In this document: piece after piece, positions 42,471 through 50,633 of the stretch
Layout of the letters: every line of letters starts with the position of its first letter
How positions within the stretch are numbered: position 1 is the first letter of the stretch
Source: an uncultured Spirochaetaceae bacterium
GTDB lineage: Bacteria > Spirochaetota > Spirochaetia > Sphaerochaetales > Sphaerochaetaceae
Direction of reading: 5' to 3'
Length of the DNA: 58,816 nt
Assembly: GCA_944389025.1 (NCBI GenBank)
Contig: CALXKU010000015.1
Span: forward strand, 1 to 58,816
Notes under the pieces: generated by a model
Seen by the model: the letters and a program-made list of their open reading frames with translations, nothing else
Databases searched by the model: none
What the model was told of the DNA's origin: nothing
Program-made: the position numbers and the translations under genes

Positions 42471-43834
42471 CAGGCATTCGCTCCAAACATCGCCTGCACC
42501 GTCTGCTGGTCGCGGTGTGCCGCTGCAACTATTACCGTGTCGTTGAGTGTGAACGAGTAGTTTCCTCCAGGAATGAAGTTCTCCCCATCCCCTCTCTTTA
42601 TTCCTGCTATTATCATTTTGCCTCTGAGATTGACATCCTTAAGGGCTTTATCAAGGAATTTGAAATCTTTTCCGATGAGGAACTCGTAAACCTCAAGATC
42701 TCCGTCAAACAGGGTGTGCAGTGTCTCGATCGTAGAGCCTCTGAGATGCCTGACAAGGGTGTCAACCGTAGCGTTGGTCGTACTTATTGCGGCATCAATA
42801 TCGAGATGAGAGGCAAGCTGCAGGTAGTTGTTATTGGTCTTTACGAGTGAAATCACCCTTTTTACTCCGAGGCGTTTGGCGTAGAGAGATGCGATGATAT
42901 TAAGCTCATCGTTTTCCGTGACACTTATGACGAGGTCCGAGTCCGAAAGCTTTTCCTCATCCCATACCGCCTCATCCGTGATGCTTGCATTCAGAACCAA
43001 TATCTCAGGGAAAAGATCCAGGAACTCTCTTGCATCCGCCTCGCTCTTTTCGATGAGCGTGACCTTTTTTCTCTCCTGAGGGGTAAACGAAGAGAGGAGA
43101 TAGCGTGCTATCCTCGTGGCTCCGATTATGAGCATTTTCCTTATTCTGGAATTGTCCACGGGGCCGTTGAGCTCGGAGAATATGTTGCGGCTTTCCTCCT
43201 CATCCACGATTATCGCAATCTCATCCCCGACTTTTATCACCGAGTCACCATAAGGAGTGAAGACCTTGCCTTTCCTTCTTATCCCAGCAATGACATACTG
43301 CCCTGGTATTTCCTTTCTCGCTTCTATGAGTGTCTTGTCCCTGAATGGGCTGTCTTTTGTTATCGGGGTTGCAAAGAGCATGAAGTGGGCATCAGGGAAT
43401 GAGATGACATCCCTGTAGAGTCCGCTCCTTATAATACCTATTATTCTATTTGCAGCCTCCTGGTCGGGGTTCACGATGTATGATATCCCTAGAATCGGAT
43501 GGTGTGATTCCTTTCCCAGGTAGCTTATGCTTCTTATTGCTGCTATCGTTGTCTTTACTTGCGGGAATTCTGAGGCTACAATACCGCAGCTCACGAGATT
43601 TGTCTCGTCGTTGTCCGTTACCGCGATTACCGCATCGGAGTCGGGAACTTCCGCCTCTATGAGCTTGTCCACATCGGTCGCGCTTCCGCATATTGCCATG
43701 CAGTCAAGTTTCGCAATCGCCTGCTGACACCTTTCCGAGTTTGAATCGAGGAATATAACGTTCTTGTTCTCCTCGATCAAATGTTTTGCAAGGCGCAAGC
43801 CTCTCCTTCCTGCACCTATGATGACGACTTTCAT
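42470..43834 (-). CDS. trkA: Trk potassium uptake regulator TrkA
   Basis: 454 residues, two tandem RCK units. The first starts VVIIGAGRRGLRLAKHLIEENKNVIFLDSN (Rossmann, Asp for NAD), the second MLIIGATRIARYLLSS; each is followed by a TrkA-C domain. Binds NAD(H)/ATP and gates the TrkH channel. Upstream of it lies the 331-base interval with the divergent hsp20 promoter. Confidence 0.93.
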   Translation of the reverse strand: MKVVIIGAGRRGLRLAKHLIEENKNVIFLDSNSERCQQAIAKLDCMAICGSATDVDKLIEAEVPDSDAVIAVTDNDETNLVSCGIVASEFPQVKTTIAAIRSISYLGKESHHPILGISYIVNPDQEAANRIIGIIRSGLYRDVISFPDAHFMLFATPITKDSPFRDKTLIEARKEIPGQYVIAGIRRKGKVFTPYGDSVIKVGDEIAIIVDEEESRNIFSELNGPVDNSRIRKMLIIGATRIARYLLSSFTPQERKKVTLIEKSEADAREFLDLFPEILVLNASITDEAVWDEEKLSDSDLVISVTENDELNIIASLYAKRLGVKRVISLVKTNNNYLQLASHLDIDAAISTTNATVDTLVRHLRGSTIETLHTLFDGDLEVYEFLIGKDFKFLDKALKDVNLRGKMIIAGIKRGDGENFIPGGNYSFTLNDTVIVAAAHRDQQTVQAMFGANA

Positions 43835-43988
43835 AGCCCATGATTATATCGAGCCTTATATTCTAATGCAATATTGCAGATGATGCTTTCCTTTTGTATA
43901 TAGAATAATTATTTATATTATAAATAGTTATTTAGGATATGTGTTAATATGATACATATTTGCCAGCCCTTGAAAGAGCTCAGGTAGA

Positions 43989-44045
43989 CAAAATGTCCCA
44001 TTTTAAACGCTCCGCCTGATATGGTGTATCAAAATGACTCATTAA
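43989..44045 (+). promoter_or_regulatory. Paired upstream activator-like sites
   Basis: Two direct copies of CAAAATG-N3-CATT (43989-44004, 44030-44045), each built on the palindrome ATG-N3-CAT, with centres 41 bp apart, close to four helical turns. They lie about 60-115 bp before the -24 element, where enhancer-binding proteins for sigma-54 normally bind. Confidence 0.5.
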
Positions 44046-44105
44046 TAAGGATTCTCAAATGTATCTTAAAATATAAATCATTAAAATATAATGAATTATA
44101 AAAGT

Positions 44106-44121
44106 TGGCACGCTATTTGCA
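44106..44121 (+). promoter_or_regulatory. Sigma-54 (RpoN) promoter of the hsp20 pair
   Basis: TGGCACGCTATTTGCA: TGGCAC at -24 and TTGCA at -12, with GG and GC 10 bases apart, an exact match to the consensus TGGCAC-N5-TTGCW. Predicted start of transcription near 44133, with AAGGAGG 13 bases before the ATG at 44166. Confidence 0.8.
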
Positions 44122-44165
44122 TTATTGGTTGTACAAAACAAAAAGAAAGTTAAGGAGGCCCTAAA

Positions 44166-44567
44166 ATGGCAATAATGAAATATCAGAGACACTACAACGA
44201 TTTGGATGGACTTATCGATTCCCTTTTCACAGGAGTTAAGATTCCACCTGTAGACATCAAGGAGACAGCTTCAGGATACGCTATCAGCGCAGAGATTCCT
44301 GGATATAAGGAGAATGAGATCAACCTCTATGTTGAGAACCACGTCCTTACTCTCGAGGGAAAGAAAGAAGAGAAGAAGGATGAGAAGGATGGAAAGAAGT
44401 ACCTTGTAAGAGAGCGTGTTGTAAGAGACTTCAAGAGAAGCTTCACACTTCCTGAGGATGCCGATGAGGAAAAGGTGAGCGCATCTTTCAAGAATGGCGT
44501 TCTCGAGATAGATCTTCCGAAGACTGAGAAGGCTCAGCCGAAGAGGATTGAGGTAAAGGCTAACTAA
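44166..44567 (+). CDS. Small heat-shock protein Hsp20, copy 1
   Basis: 133 residues. Alpha-crystallin domain from about residue 34: PPVDIKETASGYAISAEIPGYKENEINL and FTLPEDADEEKVSASFKNGVLEIDLPK, where A-x-x-x-n-GVL is the signature. ATP-independent holdase that keeps unfolding proteins soluble until Hsp70 acts. The short N-terminus is followed by the crystallin core; the tail lacks a clear I-x-I/V beyond RIEVKAN. First gene of a pair behind a sigma-54 promoter. Confidence 0.93.
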   Translation: MAIMKYQRHYNDLDGLIDSLFTGVKIPPVDIKETASGYAISAEIPGYKENEINLYVENHVLTLEGKKEEKKDEKDGKKYLVRERVVRDFKRSFTLPEDADEEKVSASFKNGVLEIDLPKTEKAQPKRIEVKAN

Positions 44568-44579
44568 GGAGGCAGGACG

Positions 44580-44984
44580 ATGAGATACTATATTCAGAGA
44601 GATTTTCCAAGTCTGTTCGATTTCGACAGTTTCTTCAATGATTTCTTCGAGTCCAGCTCAGACAGGTTCCCACCTGTGGACGTGTTCGAAACGGATAATG
44701 CATACGTGATCGAAGCAGAGGTTCCGGGCTACAAGGAAGATGATATAAAGATCTTCTGCAAGAACAGGGTTCTTACAATCTCTTCAGATGCTGTAACGAA
44801 GGAAAGGGAGAACGGTTTCATAACCGAGGAAATCTCGCTTCCATCTTTCCAGAGGAGCTTCCAGCTTCCTGATGATGCTGATGAGGACATGGTAAGCGCA
44901 ACAAGCGAGAATGGAATCCTTTCCATAACAATTAGCAAGAAAGAGAAGAAGGAACCAAAGAGAATTGAAGTTAAAATTAACTGA
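44580..44984 (+). CDS. Small heat-shock protein Hsp20, copy 2
   Basis: 134 residues, alpha-crystallin domain FPPVDVFETDNAYVIEAEVPGYKEDDIKIF and FQLPDDADEDMVSATSENGILSITISKK. A tandem relative of copy 1, 12 bases downstream with AAGGAGGCAGG before its ATG. Two sHSPs of this kind often co-assemble. A strong terminator follows at 45018. Confidence 0.93.
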   Translation: MRYYIQRDFPSLFDFDSFFNDFFESSSDRFPPVDVFETDNAYVIEAEVPGYKEDDIKIFCKNRVLTISSDAVTKERENGFITEEISLPSFQRSFQLPDDADEDMVSATSENGILSITISKKEKKEPKRIEVKIN

Positions 44985-45017
44985 TAATTCCCTATAATAT
45001 ATGGACTCAACACACAG

Positions 45018-45055
45018 CAGGGTGCTTTCAGGCGACTGAAGGTACCCTGTTTTTT
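45018..45055 (+). terminator. Terminator of the hsp20 operon
   Basis: CAGGGTGCTTTCAG (45018-45031) pairs with CTGAAGGTACCCTG (45036-45049) with G-T pairs, loop GCGA, followed by TTTTTT (45050-45055). Confidence 0.85.
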
Positions 45056-45115
45056 GTCATCTTAGCATATGCAAACCTTGAAAATGGCATTTGGCTCTGT
45101 TAAGATTCTCAGGGT

Positions 45116-46408
45116 ATGCAAAATAGAAGAAAACTTCAGCCGGGATTGCAACTTGCTCTGGGCTTCCTGCTGATTATCGTTACGGGAGCCGTGCTCCTAT
45201 ATCTTCCTCTTTCGCATCAGGATGGGGTTGAAATATCGTTTCTTGATTCTTTTTTCGTCTCCACTTCGGCCGTATGCGTTACCGGTCTCACACCTGTGGA
45301 CATCTCTAAGACTCTATCCGATTTCGGATCGTTCATTCTGATGCTGCTGATACAGCTTGGAGGACTCGGATATGCTGTTCTCGCCGTTCTGATAATCCGC
45401 TTAGCAAGTGGAAAGATAGACGCCTCAACTGGCAATCTCCTCAGAGATTCGCTTGGTGCCGATCACAGGATGGGGACAAAGAAGCTTCTTACGCTGGCAC
45501 TTTCCGTTACAGGTATAATAGAGCTCCTGGGAGCGGTGCTGCTGTTCATATCGTTTTCTGGCAGATATCCGCTTGCAAGGGCTGTGTACCTCTCCATATT
45601 CCACTCGGTCTCCGCATTCAACAACGCGGGATTCGATCTTTTCTCCGACAGTCTCATGAAGTGGAACGAGGATCCGCTCGTGCTGATAACAATCGCTTCG
45701 CTGATTGCACTCGGCGGTCTTGGATTCATCCTGTATGGGGATCTTCTGGATCACATCAGACACGGTAAGAAGATAACCGTCCATACGAAGATCGTGCTTT
45801 CGACTACGCTATTCCTGATTGTTTCCGGAACGGTGCTCTTCCGTCTTATTCTTCCTGGCATCGACTGGAAAAACGCGTTCTTCCAGTCGGTTACGACAAG
45901 GACTGCCGGGTATTTCTCTTACGATCAGTCGATTCTGCCCCCTGCGGGAGTCGCTCTTACAATCATTCTGATGTTCATCGGTGCATCCCCGGGCTCCACA
46001 GGTGGCGGTGTTAAGACCACATCGTTCTTCACGGCTGTCAAGGCCTCATTCTTCCTGATTCTTGGAAGAAACCCTGTGGCGTTCAAGAGGGAGATCAGTT
46101 CCGAGTCCGTCATGAAGGCGTTTTTCGTCATCATAATATCTGTACTGCTTGTGGCGATGGCAACCCTTGCGATATCGATTACGGACCCTGAGTTCGGTGG
46201 GGATCAGATACTCTACGAGGTCGTGTCAGCTTACGCTACTGTCGGTCTTACGATGGGAATTACTCCGTCTGTCTCATCTGCGGGGAAAATCATTCTAATA
46301 ATAATGATGTATCTCGGAAGGGTTGGATTCATGACGATAATATCGGCATTCGCACGTCGCCGTCTTACTGGCGCAAGATATATAGAAGAGAAGGTAATCA
46401 TAGGATAG
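45116..46408 (+). CDS. ktrB: Ktr potassium uptake membrane subunit (KtrB-like)
   Basis: 430 residues with about ten helices, shorter than TrkH as expected of KtrB. Pore-loop segments STSAVCVTGLTPVD, SAFNNAGFDLFSD, TTRTAGYFSYD and YATVGLTMGITP carry the filter glycines; the intramembrane loop is SPGSTGGGVKTTSFF. Works with the RCK protein encoded 4 bases downstream for sodium-dependent potassium uptake. The 60 bases between the hsp20 terminator and this gene give little room for its promoter. Confidence 0.9.
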   Translation: MQNRRKLQPGLQLALGFLLIIVTGAVLLYLPLSHQDGVEISFLDSFFVSTSAVCVTGLTPVDISKTLSDFGSFILMLLIQLGGLGYAVLAVLIIRLASGKIDASTGNLLRDSLGADHRMGTKKLLTLALSVTGIIELLGAVLLFISFSGRYPLARAVYLSIFHSVSAFNNAGFDLFSDSLMKWNEDPLVLITIASLIALGGLGFILYGDLLDHIRHGKKITVHTKIVLSTTLFLIVSGTVLFRLILPGIDWKNAFFQSVTTRTAGYFSYDQSILPPAGVALTIILMFIGASPGSTGGGVKTTSFFTAVKASFFLILGRNPVAFKREISSESVMKAFFVIIISVLLVAMATLAISITDPEFGGDQILYEVVSAYATVGLTMGITPSVSSAGKIILIIMMYLGRVGFMTIISAFARRRLTGARYIEEKVIIG

Positions 46409-46412
46409 GACC

Positions 46413-47084
46413 ATGAGAAAGAAAGATGGTAATCAGGTATTCGGTGTTATAGGAACGGGCAGGTTCGGTCTTGCTGTTGCGGAGGAACTCCTCTCCAGGG
46501 GCAAGTATGTTATCGCCCTCGATCAGGATCAGCAGAGGCTCAAGCCACTTTATGAGACCGATGCGGAGGTCTTCGTTGTGAATGACATCTCGAAGGAGTC
46601 GCTCATGGATGCGGGACTTCAGGAGGCCGATACCGTGATAGTCGGAATCGGAAAGGATGTCGAGAGCTCGATTCTCGCAGCCCTCAACGCTCTTGAGCTT
46701 GGAGTGAAGCATGTCATATGCAAGGTAATCAGCGAGGACCACGCCAAGATTCTTAAAAAGCTCGGTGCCGATGTCGTATTCCCGGAGACTGAGATTGGAA
46801 GGCGTACCGCAATAAGGCTCTCAGAGCGCCTTGCAGAGGATATCCTCCCCCTTTCAGAGGAGTTCTCAATCATACAGATGAGAACGCCTGCAGAGCTTGA
46901 CGGGAAGACTGTCAAGGACATCAAAATCCGTGAGCGCTACGGAATAACTCTTATCGCGGTAGTACGGGATGGGAAGGCAAACGGTAGTGTCGGCCCTGAT
47001 ACTGTGCTCCATGTCGATGAGATCCTCGTACTCTCAGGATCGAACAAGGATCTTGATAAGTTCCAGCATTCATTTAATGACTGA
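46413..47084 (+). CDS. ktrA: Ktr potassium uptake regulator (KtrA-like)
   Basis: 223 residues, a single RCK_N plus RCK_C unit: FGVIGTGRFGLAVAEELLSRGKYVIALDQD is the nucleotide loop and LDGKTVKDIKIRERYGITLIA starts the C domain. One-unit length distinguishes KtrA from TrkA. Forms an octameric ring gating KtrB. Followed by a terminator. Confidence 0.92.
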   Translation: MRKKDGNQVFGVIGTGRFGLAVAEELLSRGKYVIALDQDQQRLKPLYETDAEVFVVNDISKESLMDAGLQEADTVIVGIGKDVESSILAALNALELGVKHVICKVISEDHAKILKKLGADVVFPETEIGRRTAIRLSERLAEDILPLSEEFSIIQMRTPAELDGKTVKDIKIRERYGITLIAVVRDGKANGSVGPDTVLHVDEILVLSGSNKDLDKFQHSFND

Positions 47085-47090
47085 ATTTTT

Positions 47091-47118
47091 CGGAGCGGGT
47101 TTTTCCTGCTCCGTTTTT
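47091..47118 (+). terminator. Terminator of the ktr operon
   Basis: CGGAGCGGG (47091-47099), loop TTTTT, CCTGCTCCG (47105-47113), then TTTTT (47114-47118). Placed 6 bases after the ktrA stop. Confidence 0.85.
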
Positions 47119-47206
47119 CGTTTCAGTTTTTTATTTTCCCCGCTTTTTTCTTTTTTTCTAATCATATATCTTATATTCAACTTATTAAACGGAAGGAAAT
47201 GCATTG

Positions 47207-48055
47207 ATGTATAGGATTCTCAAGAAGGAAAAATTATCAAAAGAGGTTTTCCGTTTCACCATCGAGGCTCCGATGATCGCCCGTGAGAGGAAGGCTGGAC
47301 AGTTCGTAATCGTCCAGAAAGGTGGCGACTTTGAGGAGCGCATCCCGCTGACAATCGCAGATGCGGATAGCGAAAAGGGGACGATAACCATAGTTTTCCA
47401 GGCAATCGGAGAAGGTACTCACCGTCTTGCCATGATGAATGAGGGAGATGCGATTGAGAACGTACTCGGGCCTCTAGGACGCCCGACCCATATAGAGAAG
47501 TTCGGACGCTGCGTATGCGTAGGAGGAGGAATCGGGGTCGCACCTCTTTATCCGATAGCAAAAGCTTTGAAGGAAGCTGGAAATGAGCTGAGGATCATAA
47601 TCGGTGCCAGAAATGAGAGCCTCATAATTGAAGAGGATGAGATGCGAGCTCTGGATCCAGAGCTCATAGTCGTCACTGATGACGGCACGAGGGGAAGAAA
47701 GGGGGTTGTCACCGAGCCCCTGAAGGAGCTCTGCGAAAGCTGGAAGCCAGATTTCGTCGTAACTATCGGACCGACAATCATGATGAAGTTCTGCGCTCTT
47801 ACCACAGCCCCTTACGGGATTAAGACTCTTGCCTCCCTTAACACCATCATGATCGATGGGACTGGAATGTGCGGTGGCTGCCGCGTATCCGTCGGAGGAG
47901 AGACCAAGTTCGTATGTGTGGATGGACCTGAGTTCGATGCTCATGAGGTTGACTGGGACAACATGATGATAAGACAGAGGACTTACTCCTCCTATGAGAA
48001 GGAAGCCCATCACAGATGTCACCTTGAGACGGGAATCAAAGAGGGGGAGGCCTGA
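47207..48055 (+). CDS. Ferredoxin-NADP+ oxidoreductase small subunit (NfnA/SudB-like)
   Basis: 282 residues. N-terminal FAD domain (AGQFVIVQ..., ERIPLTIADAD), NAD loop CVGGGIGVAPLYPIAKAL, and a C-terminal Cys cluster for a 2Fe-2S centre, GTGMCGGCRVSVGGETKFVCVDGPEFD. With the partner encoded directly after it, this is the layout of NfnAB, which bifurcates electrons between NADH, NADPH and ferredoxin, or of SudAB. ATG 47207 chosen over TTG 47204; GGAAGG is 10 bases upstream. Confidence 0.87.
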   Translation: MYRILKKEKLSKEVFRFTIEAPMIARERKAGQFVIVQKGGDFEERIPLTIADADSEKGTITIVFQAIGEGTHRLAMMNEGDAIENVLGPLGRPTHIEKFGRCVCVGGGIGVAPLYPIAKALKEAGNELRIIIGARNESLIIEEDEMRALDPELIVVTDDGTRGRKGVVTEPLKELCESWKPDFVVTIGPTIMMKFCALTTAPYGIKTLASLNTIMIDGTGMCGGCRVSVGGETKFVCVDGPEFDAHEVDWDNMMIRQRTYSSYEKEAHHRCHLETGIKEGEA

Positions 48056-48056
48056 T

Positions 48057-49529
48057 ATGACAAGAGAGGAAATGGACAGAAAGGCGAAAGAGTGCCTTTC
48101 ATCTCTCCCATCCAGCCTGAGTGTTAAGGACAGGATGGCAATCGAGCATCAGGAGATGCCTAGCCAGGATGCGAAAGAGAGGATACATAACATGGATGAG
48201 GTCGCCCTCGGCTATAGCGAGGACATGGCTGTACTTGAGGCCTCAAGATGCCTTAACTGCAAAAACAAGCCATGCGTAAGCGGCTGTCCCGTATCAATAG
48301 ATATTCCGGCATTCATCTCCCGTGTGCAGGAGAGGGATTTCAAAGGTGCTTTTGAAATCATTCAGAAGGAGAGCATTCTTCCAAGCATCTGCGGCCGCGT
48401 ATGCCCGCAGGAATCACAGTGCCAGAAGTACTGCACGGTTGGAAAGGCATTGAAAGATGTTGACAAGGCTGTCGCAATCGGGCGTCTTGAACGTTTTGTC
48501 GCCGATTACAACGCAGGAGATGACAGCCTTCCTGAGATCAAGGCGGAAACCGGTAAGCGCGTTGCCATCGTAGGATCTGGACCGGCATCGATCGCATGTG
48601 CCGCGGATGTCAGACGGGAAGGGCATACGGTCGTTATGTATGAGGCCCTTCATAAGACTGGAGGGGTCCTAAGCTACGGAATTCCCGAATTCCGTCTTCC
48701 AAAGCGTCTTGTGGACAAGGAGATTCAGAAGCTCGAGAGGATGGGTGTTGATATCGAAAGGAATGTTCTCATCGGGAGAACGAGGACCATAGAGGAACTC
48801 AAGAGCGAGGATGGCTTTGATGCGATCTTCATCGGAACGGGTGCCGGACTGCCGAAGTTCATGGGAATTCCGGGGGAGAACCTTGTCGGAGTGCTCTCTG
48901 CCAACGAGTATCTCACAAGAAGCAACCTCATGAAAGCATATGACACCAAGAACAGTCATACTCCCGAATATGAGGGAAGGCGTGTGGCGGTTCTCGGTGG
49001 AGGAAACGTCGCAATGGATGCTGCCCGTACGGCGCTTCGCCTTGGAGCGGAATGTGTCGACATAATCTACCGCAGGACGAGAGCCGAGATGCCTGCCAGG
49101 AAGGAGGAGGTCGAACATGCAGTTGAGGAAGGGTGCAATATCAGGATGCTAAGCCAGCCTGTCGAGATCCTGGGGGATGAGAGTGGCCGGGTAAGGGCTC
49201 TCGTGATAAGAAAGTGCGAGCTTGGACCGGTTGATCAGAGTGGAAGAAGAAGCCCTGTTGAGATAGAGGGAAGTGACGAGGAAGTCATGTACGATGAGGT
49301 GATCGTCGCAATCGGAAACGCATCCAATCCACTTATCAAGCTGACGACTCCTGAGATCGAGGTCAACAGAAGAGGTAACTTCATCGTTGATGAGGAGACA
49401 AACAGGACGAGCATCGAGGGCGTATATGCCGGAGGTGACATCGTTCTTGGAGCTGCTACCGTAATCCTTGCAATGGGACAGGGAAGAAAGGCCGCCAAGG
49501 CTATCAACGAGTATCTTAAAGGGAAATGA
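48057..49529 (+). CDS. Glutamate synthase small-subunit-like flavoprotein (NfnB/GltA-like)
   Basis: 490 residues. N-terminal iron-sulfur region CLNCKNKPCVSGCPVSI and ICGRVCPQESQCQKYC (two 4Fe-4S clusters), then FAD loop VAIVGSGPASIACAADVRREG and NADPH loop VAVLGGGNVAMDAARTALRLG, and YAGGDIVLGAATVILAMGQGRKAA at the end. Labelled GltA in many annotations, but the NfnA-type gene next to it and absence of a GOGAT large subunit favour NfnB. GAGGGGGAGG precedes the ATG; the start is 2 bases after the previous stop. Confidence 0.88.
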   Translation: MTREEMDRKAKECLSSLPSSLSVKDRMAIEHQEMPSQDAKERIHNMDEVALGYSEDMAVLEASRCLNCKNKPCVSGCPVSIDIPAFISRVQERDFKGAFEIIQKESILPSICGRVCPQESQCQKYCTVGKALKDVDKAVAIGRLERFVADYNAGDDSLPEIKAETGKRVAIVGSGPASIACAADVRREGHTVVMYEALHKTGGVLSYGIPEFRLPKRLVDKEIQKLERMGVDIERNVLIGRTRTIEELKSEDGFDAIFIGTGAGLPKFMGIPGENLVGVLSANEYLTRSNLMKAYDTKNSHTPEYEGRRVAVLGGGNVAMDAARTALRLGAECVDIIYRRTRAEMPARKEEVEHAVEEGCNIRMLSQPVEILGDESGRVRALVIRKCELGPVDQSGRRSPVEIEGSDEEVMYDEVIVAIGNASNPLIKLTTPEIEVNRRGNFIVDEETNRTSIEGVYAGGDIVLGAATVILAMGQGRKAAKAINEYLKGK

Positions 49530-49993
49530 TCGAGTCTCTTGAAAGGGTTTTCACCCGCTTGGAAAGCACAGATAAGTATGATGCGATTGATGAGGTGATC
49601 TCCAAGTGCTCCATCTTCGATGAGCTGGAGGACAAGGAGAAGTTCATACGTGCGGTTCACAGGAGGGAGAGGCTCCAGTCTACAGGAATAGGACACGGGG
49701 TGGCGATAGCTCATGGCAAGCTTCATCACCTCGATAAATGCCACATAGCCCTAGGCTATTCTGAGCACGGGATAGTGTTCGATGAGCATTATCCCGAGCC
49801 TGTGCAGCTTGTGTTCGTAATCGCATCATGCCAGAGTCGTCAGGGTGAATACATCCATGCGGTATCAAATATCCTTTCTTGGGTGCATGACAGCTCATTC
49901 AGGGAGGATCTCAGGGAAGGGAGGATGACCGATCAGGTCGTCACCTTCCTATCCTATCTAGCAAATCAGACATTCATAGCCCGCCCGATATGA
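49526..49993 (+). CDS. PTS EIIA domain protein, fructose/nitrogen type (PtsN-like)
   Basis: 155 residues. The phosphorylatable His sits in STGIGHGVAIAHGK; compare the PtsN motif STGIGxGIAIPH. LGYSEHGIVFDEHYPEPVQLVFVIA is the characteristic strand-turn. Either a regulator of the PtsN type, linking PTS phosphorylation to nitrogen or potassium metabolism, or an orphan EIIA. It overlaps the NfnB-like stop by 4 bases, so it is co-transcribed with a redox enzyme. PtsN regulates Trk in E. coli and two potassium systems lie nearby, but the link is inference. Ends within the convergent cyclo-ligase gene by 20 bases. Confidence 0.8.
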   Translation: MIESLERVFTRLESTDKYDAIDEVISKCSIFDELEDKEKFIRAVHRRERLQSTGIGHGVAIAHGKLHHLDKCHIALGYSEHGIVFDEHYPEPVQLVFVIASCQSRQGEYIHAVSNILSWVHDSSFREDLREGRMTDQVVTFLSYLANQTFIARPI

Positions 49994-50483
49994 TATGCTC
50001 CAGCCTCTCATCCATCACTCCTACGGGAAGTGTCTCATAAAGCTGGAAAGAGAAGCATACGCCGATTGTCACGATCCTGTTTCTGTTTTCTCTTATATAC
50101 CTGTCGTAATAACCTTTCCCCCTCCCGATTCTCTCACCTTTCTTTGATAGCGCTCTTGCCGGTGCTATGAGCAGTGCATGATTATAGCATGTTTCAATTC
50201 GTGAGACCGGTTCCATTATACCGAATGCACCTTTTACGAGGGGTGGCGGGGAAAAGAACATGCTATCCCCTTCTATATAAGGGAAAAGGAAGGTCTTTCC
50301 ATCAGAAAAGAGGGGACTGAGGTCCGCTTCATCATAAAGCGCATGATAAACAAGCACGGTATTGGCAGCATTATAGGCCTCAAGTGCTCTTATCCTGGAT
50401 ATTATCCTTTCCTCTTCAGCTTTCTTATCGCTGAAATGGGAGAACGCATCTCTTACCTCTTTCCTGATTTTTCTCTTATCCAC
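49974..50483 (-). CDS. 5-formyltetrahydrofolate cyclo-ligase
   Basis: 169 residues. Converts 5-formyl-THF to 5,10-methenyl-THF with ATP. Features: N-terminal KRKIRKEVRDAF, and the C-terminal LIAPARALSKKGERIGRGKGYYDRYI with the ATP loop (G-R-G-x-G-Y-Y-D), the family hallmark. Slightly shorter than average. A 150-base AT-rich interval separates it from the next gene. Confidence 0.9.
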   Translation of the reverse strand: MDKRKIRKEVRDAFSHFSDKKAEEERIISRIRALEAYNAANTVLVYHALYDEADLSPLFSDGKTFLFPYIEGDSMFFSPPPLVKGAFGIMEPVSRIETCYNHALLIAPARALSKKGERIGRGKGYYDRYIRENRNRIVTIGVCFSFQLYETLPVGVMDERLEHIISGGL

Positions 50484-50543
50484 AAGAAAAGTGTAAATGT
50501 TTGAAAACTTTTTTTGAAGTATTTATCTTAAATTCAAACAATT

Positions 50544-50625
50544 AATTATAAATATAATTGTGAATTCGGAACTGAATTTCTTATTTACTATTTTGCTACA
50601 TATCTGTTCTTTGCGATGGTATAAT
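50544..50625 (+). promoter_or_regulatory. Extended -10 promoter and AT palindrome before the rmlB-like gene
   Basis: TGGTATAAT (50617-50625) is an extended -10 nine bases before ATG 50634, so the leader is very short or absent. AATTATA-AA-TATAATT (50544-50559) is a perfect palindrome about 60 bases upstream. No clear -35. Confidence 0.5.
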
Positions 50626-50633
50626 CCATAGCT

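Larger units (their letters stand above)
43835..44165. other. 331-base intergenic region between trkA and hsp20 genes
   Basis: Contains no gene. It is AT-rich and holds stacked palindromes: ATTTATA-T-TATAAAT (43911-43925), ATATGT-N11-ACATAT (43937-43959), and two similar sites CAAAATGTCCCATTTT (43989-44004) and CAAAATGACTCATTAA (44030-44045), then a sigma-54 promoter at 44106-44121 and AAGGAGG before ATG 44166. The region also carries the trkA promoter, which I cannot place. Confidence 0.6.
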
